Of a stretch of 64,000 bases of DNA, positions 9,663 through 18,350 are shown piece by piece. The position numbers and the translations under genes were made by a program. A model generated the notes under the pieces. That model was given only the letters and a program-made list of their open reading frames with translations, made no database searches and was not told the DNA's origin. The stretch spans positions 1,825,882 through 1,889,881 of the forward strand of contig NZ_JAEHGE010000001.1 of NCBI RefSeq assembly GCF_016097415.1, read 5' to 3'. This stretch comes from a sulfur-oxidizing endosymbiont of Gigantopelta aegis. Its GTDB lineage: Bacteria > Pseudomonadota > Gammaproteobacteria > GRL18. Within the stretch, counting starts at the first letter, position 1. Every line of letters begins with the position of its first letter.

Positions 9663-10008
9663 TGATGTGCCTCATAATTAATCGATGGATTGATTATGAG
9701 GCAGGGGAGATATTTTTTGAATAACGCTAGATGGTTAAGCGCTTACCCCTGAAATACTTCAATCAGCATACCCAATGAGATTGCGCCTAATAAAATGATA
9801 AGCCGTTGGCTGTTTTTTTTGTATAGCTGAGCAAACCAGGCAACTAAAATAAAATACATTAAAAAATGGATAAATTTGTCTCGATTTTCAAAGGACAAGG
9901 TCTGAATTTCAGGTACTCTGACTAAGGATATGACTAGGATAAGTGTAATATAGGCAAATCCTAAGAAAAGCCATTGGCTTCTATAGTGCATCATAAGTTA
10001 AACATCCG

Positions 10009-10824
10009 CTAAGTAAACATCCAGAACAGGAAAATCCCTAAAAACATGCGGTAAATAATAAATGGCATCATACCGATGCTATCCAGCATTTTAATAAAAT
10101 AATGGATGCACAAATAGGCGCTAATGGCGGATAAAAACGTACCAATAAAAATATCTGACCAGGGAATATGTGTGGCGGTTTGGCTGAGTTCGATGCTTTT
10201 AAACAGTCCGGCGGCAATGATTAACGGGATTGATAATAAAAATGAGAAGCGTGCTGATGCGGTTCTGCTCATGCCCATTAATAGGGCGGCGGTAATAGTA
10301 ATGCCTGACCGAGAAGTGCCGGGGATTAGGGCAATCGCCTGAGCAAAGCCAATAAATAAAATAATTTTTAGATTGAGTTGATGTTCGGTTTTGGGCTTTA
10401 TGTTAAGTGCCAATTGCTTTTGAGCTCGGCTGTCGGCATACCAGAGAAGCAAACCAAAAATGATGGTGGTACTGGCTATTAAGGTCGGGTTTCTTAAGTG
10501 TTCAGAGTAGTCGTTGATGAGCAAACCGGCAATAGCAGCCGGTATGGTACCGAGAATCACTCCCCAGGCTAAGACGCTATCGCCGACGGTGCGCTTGTAT
10601 TGAATGGATTTGAGCCAGTCCATAAATAAGGGCTTAATATCATTGCGAAAATACCATAGCACCGCAGAGAGTGAGCCGATATGTGTGGCGACATCAAAGG
10701 CCAAGCCCTGATCTGCCCAGCCAAATATTTGTGGGACTAGAATTAAGTGCGCAGAGCTGGAAATAGGCAGAAATTCGCTGAGCCCTTGTACCAGTGCTAA
10801 AATGACAATTTGAATTAAATCCAT
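10009..10824 (-). CDS. uppP: Undecaprenyl-diphosphatase
   Basis: A 271-residue inner-membrane phosphatase (UppP/BacA) that recycles undecaprenyl pyrophosphate for peptidoglycan and polysaccharide synthesis. The N-terminal signature is QGLSEFLPISSSAHLILVP, and the second catalytic motif is IALIPGTSRSGITITAALL. There are about seven to eight hydrophobic helices. It lies 54 bp after the MidA-like gene and 14 bp before the broken vanZ-like gene on the same strand, so a three-gene transcript is plausible. Confidence 0.95.
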   Translation of the reverse strand: MDLIQIVILALVQGLSEFLPISSSAHLILVPQIFGWADQGLAFDVATHIGSLSAVLWYFRNDIKPLFMDWLKSIQYKRTVGDSVLAWGVILGTIPAAIAGLLINDYSEHLRNPTLIASTTIIFGLLLWYADSRAQKQLALNIKPKTEHQLNLKIILFIGFAQAIALIPGTSRSGITITAALLMGMSRTASARFSFLLSIPLIIAAGLFKSIELSQTATHIPWSDIFIGTFLSAISAYLCIHYFIKMLDSIGMMPFIIYRMFLGIFLFWMFT

Positions 10825-10878
10825 TATTTTCCTGCATGATAAATTCTAAAAAAAGCTTAAAAACTTAAACCTTAAAGC

Positions 10879-12105
10879 TTAGAGACGATTTTTAAAATCT
10901 TGAAATTGAAATGCCGGTAATGATAGCGTTTTGTCAGTGGCAAGTAAAATGACTTTAAATAATTCCCCCATTTCTTCGGGGAGAGTCAGCATTTTTATCT
11001 GTCTAGCGGTTTCTGTAAAGGGGATAATATCATCAGGATTTAAATCCTGAGTGAGTTCAACTAAACCACCGGCCATTAAAAAATGTGCCTGTGTGGTGAA
11101 GCCTGTAATGTGCAAGCCTGCCTCATGAGCGGCCAGAGCGATACTGCTAAAATCAATATGGGCAGTAATATCCTGTAAGCCGGGCAGATAAAAAGGGTCA
11201 TCATGCCGATGATGCTGATAATGGCACATCAGAGTGCCCATTGAACGCTGAGGGTGATAGTATTCACGGGCAGTATAGCCATAATCCACTAATAACATCG
11301 CCCCGGATTCGAGTATGTCAGCGATGCTTTTCACCCAGTCTATTGCTTGCAGGTTCACCTCGGTAATGTAATCGCTATGGGGTTTATCATTGAGATGGAC
11401 TAAAGTGTGTTGTAGTTGCTGAATGTTTTCTGCGGCATGTTGTAGATGCGGATTTTGTGGTAAATCATCCAGCCAGATAAAGTTATCCTGTTGATCTAAA
11501 GCGACATGGCGCTCATAGATTTTGTCCTGTTCAAGCTTGATTAAGTGTATAGGCATGGCATCCAGTAATTCATTGGCGATGACAATGCCGCAAAAGGGTT
11601 TTTCCGGTAAGTGGTTTAACCACTCAAAGCGTTCATATAAATGTGGTAAGCGGGCTTTGATGGCCTGTTGCTGACGCTCACGCAAATCAGCACTGAGTTC
11701 TAAAATAAGATACTGCTCTGGTAACTGGGCTTGTTTTTCCAGTTCCAGCACGATATCAATCGCCATGATACCCGAGCCTGCGCCCACTTCGAGTATTGTT
11801 GTCTGTCCAGTGTGTTGCATAATATGCAGACATTGTATGGCCAGGCATTGAGAAAAAAGTGGTGAGATTTCCGGTGCGGTAATAAAATCACCTTGCTTGC
11901 CAAATTTTTTTAATCCCGCACTATAATAGCCCAGTCCCGGGGCATAAAGTGCCTGATTCATATAGTCAGCAAAGGTGATTTTTCCACCATTGGCTTGTAT
12001 ATTACGGATGATTAATTGTTTTAAACGATCACTATGCGCCTGTGTTTCAGCTGAAGGCTCAGGCAAGTGAGTACAATGTTGTGAGGTATTACTTGGCTTG
12101 GGCAT
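10879..12105 (-). CDS. MidA/NDUFAF7-type SAM-dependent methyltransferase
   Basis: A 408-residue protein of the family that includes mitochondrial NDUFAF7, an arginine methyltransferase for a complex I subunit. Residues ~35-75 show ITFADYMNQALYAPGLGYYSAG and FGKQGDFITAPEISPLFSQ. The SAM motif ILEVGAGSGIMAIDI follows, then IVIANELLDAMPIHL and LLVDYGYTAREYYHPQRS. The substrate in this organism is unknown. It is probably first in a transcript with uppP. Confidence 0.88.
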   Translation of the reverse strand: MPKPSNTSQHCTHLPEPSAETQAHSDRLKQLIIRNIQANGGKITFADYMNQALYAPGLGYYSAGLKKFGKQGDFITAPEISPLFSQCLAIQCLHIMQHTGQTTILEVGAGSGIMAIDIVLELEKQAQLPEQYLILELSADLRERQQQAIKARLPHLYERFEWLNHLPEKPFCGIVIANELLDAMPIHLIKLEQDKIYERHVALDQQDNFIWLDDLPQNPHLQHAAENIQQLQHTLVHLNDKPHSDYITEVNLQAIDWVKSIADILESGAMLLVDYGYTAREYYHPQRSMGTLMCHYQHHRHDDPFYLPGLQDITAHIDFSSIALAAHEAGLHITGFTTQAHFLMAGGLVELTQDLNPDDIIPFTETARQIKMLTLPEEMGELFKVILLATDKTLSLPAFQFQDFKNRL

Positions 12106-12240
12106 ATAGGCTCGCTAATTTTGTCCGGTATGGCTCTAAAAAATGCTAATTATCATGGTTTTGGGCTCTGCCATATTATGCTAGACTTGTTCGATAACAT
12201 CCACTATACCCAAGTACTAGGGGGATATCATCATAAAAAC

Positions 12241-12379
12241 AGGACAATAAAATAGGCTAACTTACTGTTTCCTTTGTAGGATGTGGTGAGGTACGAACCG
12301 CATCAATGGCTTTAAACAATCACCGTTGATGCGGTTCGTACCTCACCGCATCCTACATCGAAGCAGGTTGAGCTGTCTC
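12241..12379. repeat. Hairpin MITE, copy 1 (139 bp)
   Basis: The centre is a long inverted repeat (12275-12356) with arms built on TGTAGGATGTGGTGAG and CGAACCGCATCAA. The outer ends are AGGACAA and CTGTCTC. They are flanked by ATAAAAAC (12233-12240) and ACAAAAAC (12380-12387), a 7-of-8 match that looks like an aged target duplication. Two better-preserved copies are at 13635 and 25358. Confidence 0.75.
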
Positions 12380-12416
12380 ACAAAAACGATTAACAAGCTT
12401 ATACTGGATATTTTGA

Positions 12417-13184
12417 ATGACAACAATTGATAACATGCTGAGCCATGATTTAAACGATAAAGTAGTGTTGATTACGGGTGGTGCACAGCGTGTTGGTGCA
12501 ATGACGGCTCGTTTACTTCATGCCGCAGGCGCGAATATTTTATTGCACTATCGAAATTCCCGCAAGCCGGCCTTAGCATTACAAGCAGAGCTGAATGCAT
12601 TGCGTCACAATTCAGTGATTTTGATTCAGGCCGATTTATTAGATACCGCCAAGCTGAAAAGCCTTGTTGATAAAGGTATTGAGCAATGGGGGCGCTTGGA
12701 CATACTGATTAATAATGCTTCCAGTTTTTATCAAACCCCAATGGGGACGGTGACAGAAAGTGATTGGGATGACTTAATTGGCAGCAATATGAAAGCGCCA
12801 TTTTTTTTATCACAGACTGCTGCACCCCATTTAGCCAAGCAACAGGGCTGTATTATTAATATCGTTGATATTCATGCCGAACGACCTATGGAAGGCCATA
12901 GTGTTTATAATATGGCCAAAGCGGGTCTGGCGATGTTGGTCAAGACACTCGCTTATGAGTTAGGTCCTAATATTCGCGTCAATGGTGTCGCACCGGGGGC
13001 AATTATGTGGCCTGCTCAGGAAATGGATGATATTACCAAGCAACGCATTGTGTCCAGAACCTATTTAAAACGCAAAGGTTCAGCCGAAGATATTGCCCGA
13101 ACGGTATTGTTTCTCGCGGCGAATGCTGATTACATTACGGGTCAGATCATTGCTGTTGATGGCGGTCGCTCGCTTTATCTATAA
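12417..13184 (+). CDS. Pteridine reductase-like short-chain dehydrogenase
   Basis: A 255-residue SDR. The cofactor motif is VLITGGAQRVGAM with HYRNSRKPA (NADP preference). NNASSFYQTPMG, the catalytic Tyr-Lys pair in SVYNMAKAGL, and GPNIRVNGVAPGAIMWP are typical of bacterial pteridine reductases (FolM/PTR1-like), which reduce dihydro- or oxidised pterins and back up folate reduction. folK and folB lie about 5 kb away in the same neighbourhood. A shorter start at the second Met (12435) is possible. Confidence 0.82.
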   Translation: MTTIDNMLSHDLNDKVVLITGGAQRVGAMTARLLHAAGANILLHYRNSRKPALALQAELNALRHNSVILIQADLLDTAKLKSLVDKGIEQWGRLDILINNASSFYQTPMGTVTESDWDDLIGSNMKAPFFLSQTAAPHLAKQQGCIINIVDIHAERPMEGHSVYNMAKAGLAMLVKTLAYELGPNIRVNGVAPGAIMWPAQEMDDITKQRIVSRTYLKRKGSAEDIARTVLFLAANADYITGQIIAVDGGRSLYL

Positions 13185-13254
13185 ACAATAGACTCTTGCT
13201 ACTAAAAATATCTCATTACTAAAAACTCTTACTAATACAAATAAGGAATTCATT

Positions 13255-13635
13255 TTGACCAGAGAAATCATTGCAACTGACAAAGCACCACAGGCCATCG
13301 GCACTTATTCACAAGCAGTTAAAGTTGGTACGACGGTTTATCTTTCCGGGCAGATACCATTGATCCCTGAAACGATGGCAATGGTTGATGGGGATATGGA
13401 AGCACAGATCGTGCGGGTGTTTGATAACCTTACTGCAGTCGCTCAAGCGGCAGGTGGCGATTTGAATGATATTGCTAAATTGAATATATTCTTGACGGAT
13501 TTAAGTCATTTTCCGTTAGTGAATGAAGTCATGGCGCGTTATTTCACCCAGCCTTATCCTGCCCGTGCCGCAATTGGCGTCGCTTCACTGCCCAAAGATG
13601 CCGGTGTGGAAATGGATGCGGTGATGGAATTATAG
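13255..13635 (+). CDS. ridA: RidA-family reactive imine/enamine deaminase
   Basis: A 126-residue Rid protein. The start is TTG at 13255, after an AAGGAA site, giving [58 protein letters not shown] and the conserved Arg of YPARAA are present. It hydrolyses reactive 2-aminoacrylate-like intermediates from PLP enzymes. A hairpin MITE is inserted exactly at its stop: the stop was TAA and is now TAG, with the coding sequence untouched. Confidence 0.95.
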   Translation: MTREIIATDKAPQAIGTYSQAVKVGTTVYLSGQIPLIPETMAMVDGDMEAQIVRVFDNLTAVAQAAGGDLNDIAKLNIFLTDLSHFPLVNEVMARYFTQPYPARAAIGVASLPKDAGVEMDAVMEL

Positions 13636-13784
13636 GGACTGACCCAATAAGCCCATTTATTTTTACACTTGTAGGATGTGGTGAGTGCAACGAACCGCAT
13701 CAAAAACGTTTGTTTAAAGCCATTGATGCGGTTCGTTCCTCACCACATCCTACATTTGAAGTGTAAAGCAGGTTGAGCAGTCCC
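13635..13784. repeat. Hairpin MITE, copy 2 (150 bp) with exact 8-bp duplication
   Basis: Ends are GGGACTG and CAGTCCC, and the interior is a long near-perfect hairpin (13670-13754). It is flanked on both sides by GAATTATA (13627-13634 and 13785-13792), an exact 8-bp target-site duplication. Its first base supplies the G of the ridA stop codon. No ORF is inside. It has the same length as copy 3 and the same internal sequence with few changes. Confidence 0.9.
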
Positions 13785-13800
13785 GAATTATAAACATTAC

Positions 13801-14352
13801 TTAAAAACTTTCTACACTATAGCGACTAACTTGCAGACTATCACTCCAATAGTTTGTTGCTAAGCCTGCTTTGAGTTTCAGTTGCTGCCAGAAGGCTTCT
13901 TTTTGCGGTAATTGTTCCCAAACAGAGGGCAAGAAAGTACCTTGCTGATGCTTTTCTTTAAGGATCAGGCCATCAATTCCCGGTCTGATTTGTCTTAACA
14001 AGTCTTCCTCAGAGCTAAAACTCATGGGACTTGTTGGACTTAAAATTGACAAGTGGTAGTCAAGCAACTCAAACTCCTGTGCTTGTAAAGGAGCAAAACG
14101 AGGATCGGAGAACGCGGCAGCATAAGCATTGTGGGCAATGTCTTCGACTAAGGGGCGATGTGGGATTAAAGTGCCAATACAGCCGCGTAATTCCTGAGCA
14201 ATGTGCAGCGTGACAAAGGTAGCGCGTTGCTCACGTAAGGACTCAGCATAATCGTCCAATTTGATTGCCAGAGCTTGTGAATGCTGCAAACCATTTAAAA
14301 TGGATTGTTGAGCAATGCGATGTAATAGTTGTTGTTCGTCTGCTGTCATCAT
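13801..14352 (-). CDS. amrA: AmmeMemoRadiSam system protein A (AMMECR1 domain)
   Basis: A protein of about 183 residues. The start at 14352 (MMTADEQQLLHRIAQQSI) is preferred to a longer frame reaching 14463, because it falls one base after the stop of the upstream amrB gene. The AMMECR1 core is seen as ATFVTLHIAQELRGCIGTLIPHRPLVEDIAHNAYAAAFSDPRF; LRGCIG is the hallmark. The biochemical role is unknown. It is encoded with MEMO-like and radical SAM partners, which is conserved widely in bacteria and archaea. Confidence 0.9.
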   Translation of the reverse strand: MMTADEQQLLHRIAQQSILNGLQHSQALAIKLDDYAESLREQRATFVTLHIAQELRGCIGTLIPHRPLVEDIAHNAYAAAFSDPRFAPLQAQEFELLDYHLSILSPTSPMSFSSEEDLLRQIRPGIDGLILKEKHQQGTFLPSVWEQLPQKEAFWQQLKLKAGLATNYWSDSLQVSRYSVESF

Positions 14353-14353
14353 C

Positions 14354-15163
14354 TTATAAAAATGCCCAAGCGCCATAACCCACGACACGATCTTTGCTGC
14401 CTGCGGTATCCCCTGAATTGCGTAAGTCCAGCATTTCAACTCTAAGCTGGTGCTTTCTGGCACTCAATAGCATTCCGGCAATAGCCGAACGTCCGCAGGC
14501 TTGTTCATATTGAATGTCTTCTGGGGCAAGATTAGCGATAGCCTGACTGGTTGCTTGATCACATTGTTGGGCATCGTCATAATTAAGAAAATGACTAAGG
14601 TCGGAACTGATCAGGAATAAAATGCCCGGTGTTTGCCATAAGCTTTCTATCAGCTCACTCACTTGTTGATCGTCGGCCTGACCGATGACCAGTGGCACCA
14701 GTTTAAAATGGGGTAGAACTGTTTGTAAAAAGGGTAATTGTACTTCCAGACTATGTTCTTGCGCATGCGCCTCATCGGCACTATGAACAAATGCTAGCTT
14801 CTCTAGTGTGGCAATGATATCGCGTTGTAGAGGAATTTCCCCCAAGGGCGTTTGAAATGAATCCGAAGAGCTAGTGGCAACCCCCAATAAAGGTACTCGA
14901 TGAGAAGGCCCTAATAAGACCACCGTAGAAATTTCCTGAGCATAGGGTATCAATTGTGAATAGGCACTGGCGGCAATTTCACCGGAATACAGATAGCCCG
15001 CATGAGGAACGATGAGCGCCCTAGGGCGCTGTTGGATATCAGGATGAAGCTCCGGGTGGGCATGGTCTAAGTAATTGTGGATAGAGTGTGCCAGCTCACT
15101 GCTCTTGGCGGGATAAAAACTGCCCGCAACGGCGGCTGGTCGGGTAGAAAGAAGTTGATTCAT
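14354..15163 (-). CDS. amrB: AmmeMemoRadiSam system protein B (MEMO1 family)
   Basis: A 269-residue MEMO-like protein. Signatures include RPAAVAGSFYPA at the N-terminus, ALIVPHAGYLYSGEIAASAYSQL, VVLLGPSHRVPLLGVA, AHAQEHSLEVQLPFLQ and LISSDLSHFLNYDDA, the conserved His/Asp residues resembling a metal site of extradiol dioxygenases. The catalytic activity is unsettled for bacterial members. It is translated just ahead of amrA and divergent from amrS. Confidence 0.92.
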   Translation of the reverse strand: MNQLLSTRPAAVAGSFYPAKSSELAHSIHNYLDHAHPELHPDIQQRPRALIVPHAGYLYSGEIAASAYSQLIPYAQEISTVVLLGPSHRVPLLGVATSSSDSFQTPLGEIPLQRDIIATLEKLAFVHSADEAHAQEHSLEVQLPFLQTVLPHFKLVPLVIGQADDQQVSELIESLWQTPGILFLISSDLSHFLNYDDAQQCDQATSQAIANLAPEDIQYEQACGRSAIAGMLLSARKHQLRVEMLDLRNSGDTAGSKDRVVGYGAWAFL

Positions 15164-15224
15164 AATATTTAGCTCAGTTTTATTCTATACTGAGTAAGCA
15201 TAGAACAGATTAAGAGGTTGCTCC

Positions 15225-16262
15225 ATGTTTGAAGCACAATCAACTATCGTGACTGAATATTGGCATCGCTCATCACAACATCCTGAGCGTTTAGTGTGTG
15301 ATCTTTGCCCGCGTTATTGTGAGCTAAAGGCAGGACAACGAGGCTTTTGTTATGTCCGAGCCAGTGATGGTGAACAGATTGTTTTAACCACCTATGGACG
15401 CTCCAGTGGTTTTTGTGTCGATCCCATTGAAAAGAAGCCGCTAAATCATTTTTTGCCGGGCTCAGCGGTTTTATCCTTTGGTACTGCGGGCTGTAATTTG
15501 GGCTGTAAGTTTTGTCAAAATTGGGACATCAGTAAATCCCGTGCAATGGATAAAGTCATGGCCTATGCTGCGCCAGAGAAAATTGCCGAGGATGCCATAA
15601 ACAAAGATTGCCAGAGTGTGGCCTATACCTATAACGACCCGGTGATATTTCATGAATATGCCATCGATGTCGCGCATGCTTGTCGAGAAAAAAATATTAA
15701 GTCAGTTGCAGTGACCGCTGGTTATATCTGTGAGCAACCCCGAGAAGCATTTTTTTCCGTCATGGATGCAGCAAATATTGATCTAAAAGCATTTAGTGAG
15801 ACTTTTTATCAACAACAAACAGGCAGTCATTTGCAAACGGTTCTGGAAACTCTGCAATACCTATATCATCATACCGATGTTTGGTTTGAAATTACCACCT
15901 TGCTTATTCCGGGGCTTAATGACTCCGAAGCCGAAATTGAAGCCATGACCCAATGGGGAATCACTCATTTGGGGCCGGAAGTGCCCTGGCATTTTAGTGC
16001 CTTTCATCCTGATTATAAGCTGAAAAAGATACCCCCTACACCGCTTAAATCGCTACTTCGAGCAAGAAACATTGCTCGGAAAAATGGTTTTTGTTTTGTT
16101 TATACCGGCAATGTACACGACAAGCAAAGCAGTAGTACTTACTGCCATCAATGTGGTGAATTATTAATTGGTCGTGACTGGTATCAATTGAGTGATTGGA
16201 ATTTGAGCGGTTTAGGCAGCTGCCAATCCTGCGGCACAAAATGCCCCGGTGTCTTTTTGTGA
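15225..16262 (+). CDS. amrS: AmmeMemoRadiSam system radical SAM enzyme
   Basis: A 345-residue radical SAM protein related to pyruvate-formate-lyase activases. The 4Fe-4S motif is GCNLGCKFC (Cys 90, 94, 97). An N-terminal cysteine cluster (CDLCPRYC plus GFC, residues 25-42) and a C-terminal cluster (CHQCGELL and CQSCGTKC) suggest extra metal or cluster binding. YTYNDPVIFHEYA and FHPDYKLKKIPPTP are family blocks. It is divergent from amrB with a 61-bp shared promoter region, so the three genes form a compact divergon. Confidence 0.93.
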   Translation: MFEAQSTIVTEYWHRSSQHPERLVCDLCPRYCELKAGQRGFCYVRASDGEQIVLTTYGRSSGFCVDPIEKKPLNHFLPGSAVLSFGTAGCNLGCKFCQNWDISKSRAMDKVMAYAAPEKIAEDAINKDCQSVAYTYNDPVIFHEYAIDVAHACREKNIKSVAVTAGYICEQPREAFFSVMDAANIDLKAFSETFYQQQTGSHLQTVLETLQYLYHHTDVWFEITTLLIPGLNDSEAEIEAMTQWGITHLGPEVPWHFSAFHPDYKLKKIPPTPLKSLLRARNIARKNGFCFVYTGNVHDKQSSSTYCHQCGELLIGRDWYQLSDWNLSGLGSCQSCGTKCPGVFL

Positions 16263-16419
16263 ACTGTCCCGAATCTTGCAGAAGATTGACGCAGAAGAAT
16301 AGGGCTAATTGTGCTATCCTGTCGGAAATAGTATTTTTATAAACATGACTTTAATAAAATACTTGAAACATAAGCCTCGAAAAAAGACCTTAGAAAATAG
16401 ACCTTAGAAAATAGTTAAT

Positions 16420-17667
16420 ATGGAAACAGAAGTTATTGATATCGAAAGTCTGAAATTTTTTACCCCATTTCATACGCTCACAGACAAACAATTACATTAT
16501 ATTGCCATCAATGCAGAAGTAATGCAGGTTGCTTCGCGCAAGGTTGTTCTTGAGTTAAATTCAGATTCAGTGGATAAATACCTCTTGTTAGAAGGGCGTT
16601 TAAAATTGCGTGCTTTTGATGATTCAGAGAGTGAAATTGATGCGGGTAGTGAACGGGCAAAGAATCCTGTTGCACAGCTTCGCCCCAGTCGTTATCAAGT
16701 GATGACTGATACAGCCTGCAAAATCCTTGTTTTACAATCAGATTTTCTTAATACTGCACTAGAACAATCAGAAATCACCTCTTCTATTAGTCTGGATGAA
16801 ATGGTTCTGGATGAAGAGCATGAAGATGATCGCATCTTGTATGAGTTGATTCTGGAGTTGCAGCAGGGTAATTTTGTGTTACCAAGTTTGCCCAGTGTCG
16901 CGACTCGAATTCATCAAACCATTGCCGATGAAAATTCCAGTGCGGATGATATTGCGCGGGTGATCATGGCCGACCCCTCAATTGCAGTAAAAATAATTAA
17001 AGCAGCCAATAGTGCCTTGTATCAACGGCAGAAAAAAGCGGATGATTGTAAGACTGCCGTGGTGAGCTTAGGGACTCGAGTGACCACGCAATTGGTGACT
17101 TGTTTTGCACTTAAAGAATTATTTAAATCATCTAATAAGCTCCTTGAAAAACGCATGAAGAAACTATGGGAACATAGTATTGAAATTGCAGCGATTAGCT
17201 ATGTGCTAGCAAAAGTTACCCCGGGTTTTAATGCGGAACATGCCATGCTGGCAGGTTTAATTCACGATATCGGTAATATTGCTATTTTAAATAAATCAAT
17301 GGATCATCCCTTGATCACTGATAGTGAAGAGCACTTAGATAAAGTGATGCATAAAATGCATGCTCAGGTGGGCAGTTCTATTCTTAAACGTTGGGATTTT
17401 TCTGATGACTTTATTCAGGTGGCAGAAGAAACTGAAAACTGGATGTACAAAGGCTTGGGTGAAAAGCCGGATTTAGTGGATATTATCAATATGGCGCATT
17501 TGCACAGCTATATAGGCTCGCCCAAACAAAGAGATGTGCCTATTATTGATCAAACACCTGCTTTTCATAAGTTGGCACTGGGCAAATTGACCCCCAAACT
17601 CAGTATTAAAGTACTGGAAAAAGCTCATGAAGGGATTGCCGCAACCAAGGCGTTATTAAGGCTCTAA
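16420..17667 (+). CDS. HDOD-domain signalling protein with cyclic-nucleotide-binding-like N-terminus
   Basis: A 415-residue protein. Residues ~10-110 resemble a cNMP-binding domain (FFTPFHTLTDKQLHYIA, then LLLEGRLKLRAF and a late VLQSDFL), though the phosphate-binding cassette is poorly conserved. From ~145 an HDOD domain follows: LPSLPSVATRIHQTIADENSSADDIARVIMADPSIAVKIIKAANSALY, then the HD-like GLIHDIGNIAIL. HDOD proteins act in signalling output and often lack catalytic residues. A short direct repeat (GACCTTAGAAAATA twice, 16386-16413) lies just upstream of the start. Confidence 0.82.
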   Translation: METEVIDIESLKFFTPFHTLTDKQLHYIAINAEVMQVASRKVVLELNSDSVDKYLLLEGRLKLRAFDDSESEIDAGSERAKNPVAQLRPSRYQVMTDTACKILVLQSDFLNTALEQSEITSSISLDEMVLDEEHEDDRILYELILELQQGNFVLPSLPSVATRIHQTIADENSSADDIARVIMADPSIAVKIIKAANSALYQRQKKADDCKTAVVSLGTRVTTQLVTCFALKELFKSSNKLLEKRMKKLWEHSIEIAAISYVLAKVTPGFNAEHAMLAGLIHDIGNIAILNKSMDHPLITDSEEHLDKVMHKMHAQVGSSILKRWDFSDDFIQVAEETENWMYKGLGEKPDLVDIINMAHLHSYIGSPKQRDVPIIDQTPAFHKLALGKLTPKLSIKVLEKAHEGIAATKALLRL

Positions 17668-17724
17668 CTTAAGTAAGACTGTCACTTAAGTAAATCTGTC
17701 ACTTAAGTAAAGCTGTCACTTAAG
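17667..17724. repeat. 17-bp tandem repeat, 3.4 copies
   Basis: The unit ACTTAAGTAAGACTGTC and two variants are followed by a partial ACTTAAG. Each unit holds the 8-bp palindrome ACTTAAGT. The array fills the gap between the convergent HDOD gene and folK and covers the last base of one stop and the stop codon of the other. Confidence 0.85.
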
Positions 17725-18268
17725 TTTTAGCATCCCAGCAAAAATCTATTTTTTCTAATGCTTGGCCACCGGAATCATTGCGGGTTTTCTGCGCCAAGAT
17801 TTGCCACATATCAGCCATACTTTTTTTCGTTTGTGGATGAATTAAATCCGGTGATAAATCCGCCAGTGGTGATAAGACAAAGGCATATTTTTCAATTTCA
17901 TCACGGGGCACACTGATGCCATCCTGATGAATAATTTCATCATCATAGAGCAACAAATCAATATCGAGGGTTCGGGCAGAAAACTTTTCCTGATTTCGAC
18001 GACGGCCATTTTGATGTTCAATCTCTTTTAAGGTTTTTTCTACCTCAATAGGCGACATCGTGGTATTAAAACTGGCGACCAAATTGAAAAAATCATCCCC
18101 TTCAAAACCAATGGCCTGGGTTTTATAAACCGGTGACAGTTTCAAGTCACAGTCTTTGTCTGCAACAGACTTGGAAAAATATTCCTGCAAGTATTTTACC
18201 GCCAGACGAATGTATTTTTCCTGTTCTATATTACTGCCAATGCCGACATAAACCAGATGCTGGGTCAT
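17720..18268 (-). CDS. folK: 6-hydroxymethyl-7,8-dihydropterin pyrophosphokinase
   Basis: A 182-residue HPPK that transfers pyrophosphate from ATP to the pterin in folate synthesis. YVGIGSNIEQEKYIRLAVKYL at the N-terminus, a Phe-rich pterin pocket (GDDFFNLVASF), and the ATP/Mg motif QEKFSARTLDIDLLLYDD with IPRDE-like SVPRDEIEKYAFVLSPLADL are clear. It lies ~80 bp after folB on the same strand. The stop codon falls in the tandem repeat. Confidence 0.95.
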   Translation of the reverse strand: MTQHLVYVGIGSNIEQEKYIRLAVKYLQEYFSKSVADKDCDLKLSPVYKTQAIGFEGDDFFNLVASFNTTMSPIEVEKTLKEIEHQNGRRRNQEKFSARTLDIDLLLYDDEIIHQDGISVPRDEIEKYAFVLSPLADLSPDLIHPQTKKSMADMWQILAQKTRNDSGGQALEKIDFCWDAKT

Positions 18269-18350
18269 TTTATTACTCTTCTTCGCTCATCATTTAAAGC
18301 GACTATTTAATGTTGTTTCGATGTTGTTTTGATATTGTTTCGATGTTGCT

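Larger units (their letters stand above)
7364..9746 (-). mobile_element. IS66-family element, copy 1 (2383 bp)
   Basis: Ends are inverted (GTAAGCGCTTAAC / GTTAAGCGCTTAC) and flanked by an exact 8-bp duplication CCCTGAAA at 7356-7363 and 9747-9754. It carries the three IS66 genes tnpA, tnpB and tnpC on the minus strand. A second copy at 21407-23787 is nearly identical (one 3-base and one 1-base indel plus a few substitutions), which suggests recent activity. Confidence 0.95.
7196..9994 (-). pseudogene. VanZ-like membrane protein split by IS66
   Basis: The N-terminal 83 codons (9994 down to 9747) end in ...LIEVFQG at the IS border. Reading on the other side of the IS from 7363 down to the stop at 7196-7198 gives ITAYRSFDYWDGLANSVGA..., the expected VanZ-family continuation. 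Removing the element and one copy of its 8-bp duplication (CCCTGAAA) restores one frame of about 135 codons with four hydrophobic segments. It starts 14 bp after the uppP stop, so it was probably in an operon with uppP. VanZ-like proteins affect envelope or glycopeptide phenotypes, but the function is unproven. Confidence 0.88.

Noticed and set aside
12275..12356. Repeats as a possible CRISPR array
   Set aside because: The repeats are single long palindromes kilobases apart, not regularly spaced direct repeats with spacers. No cas gene is in the window.
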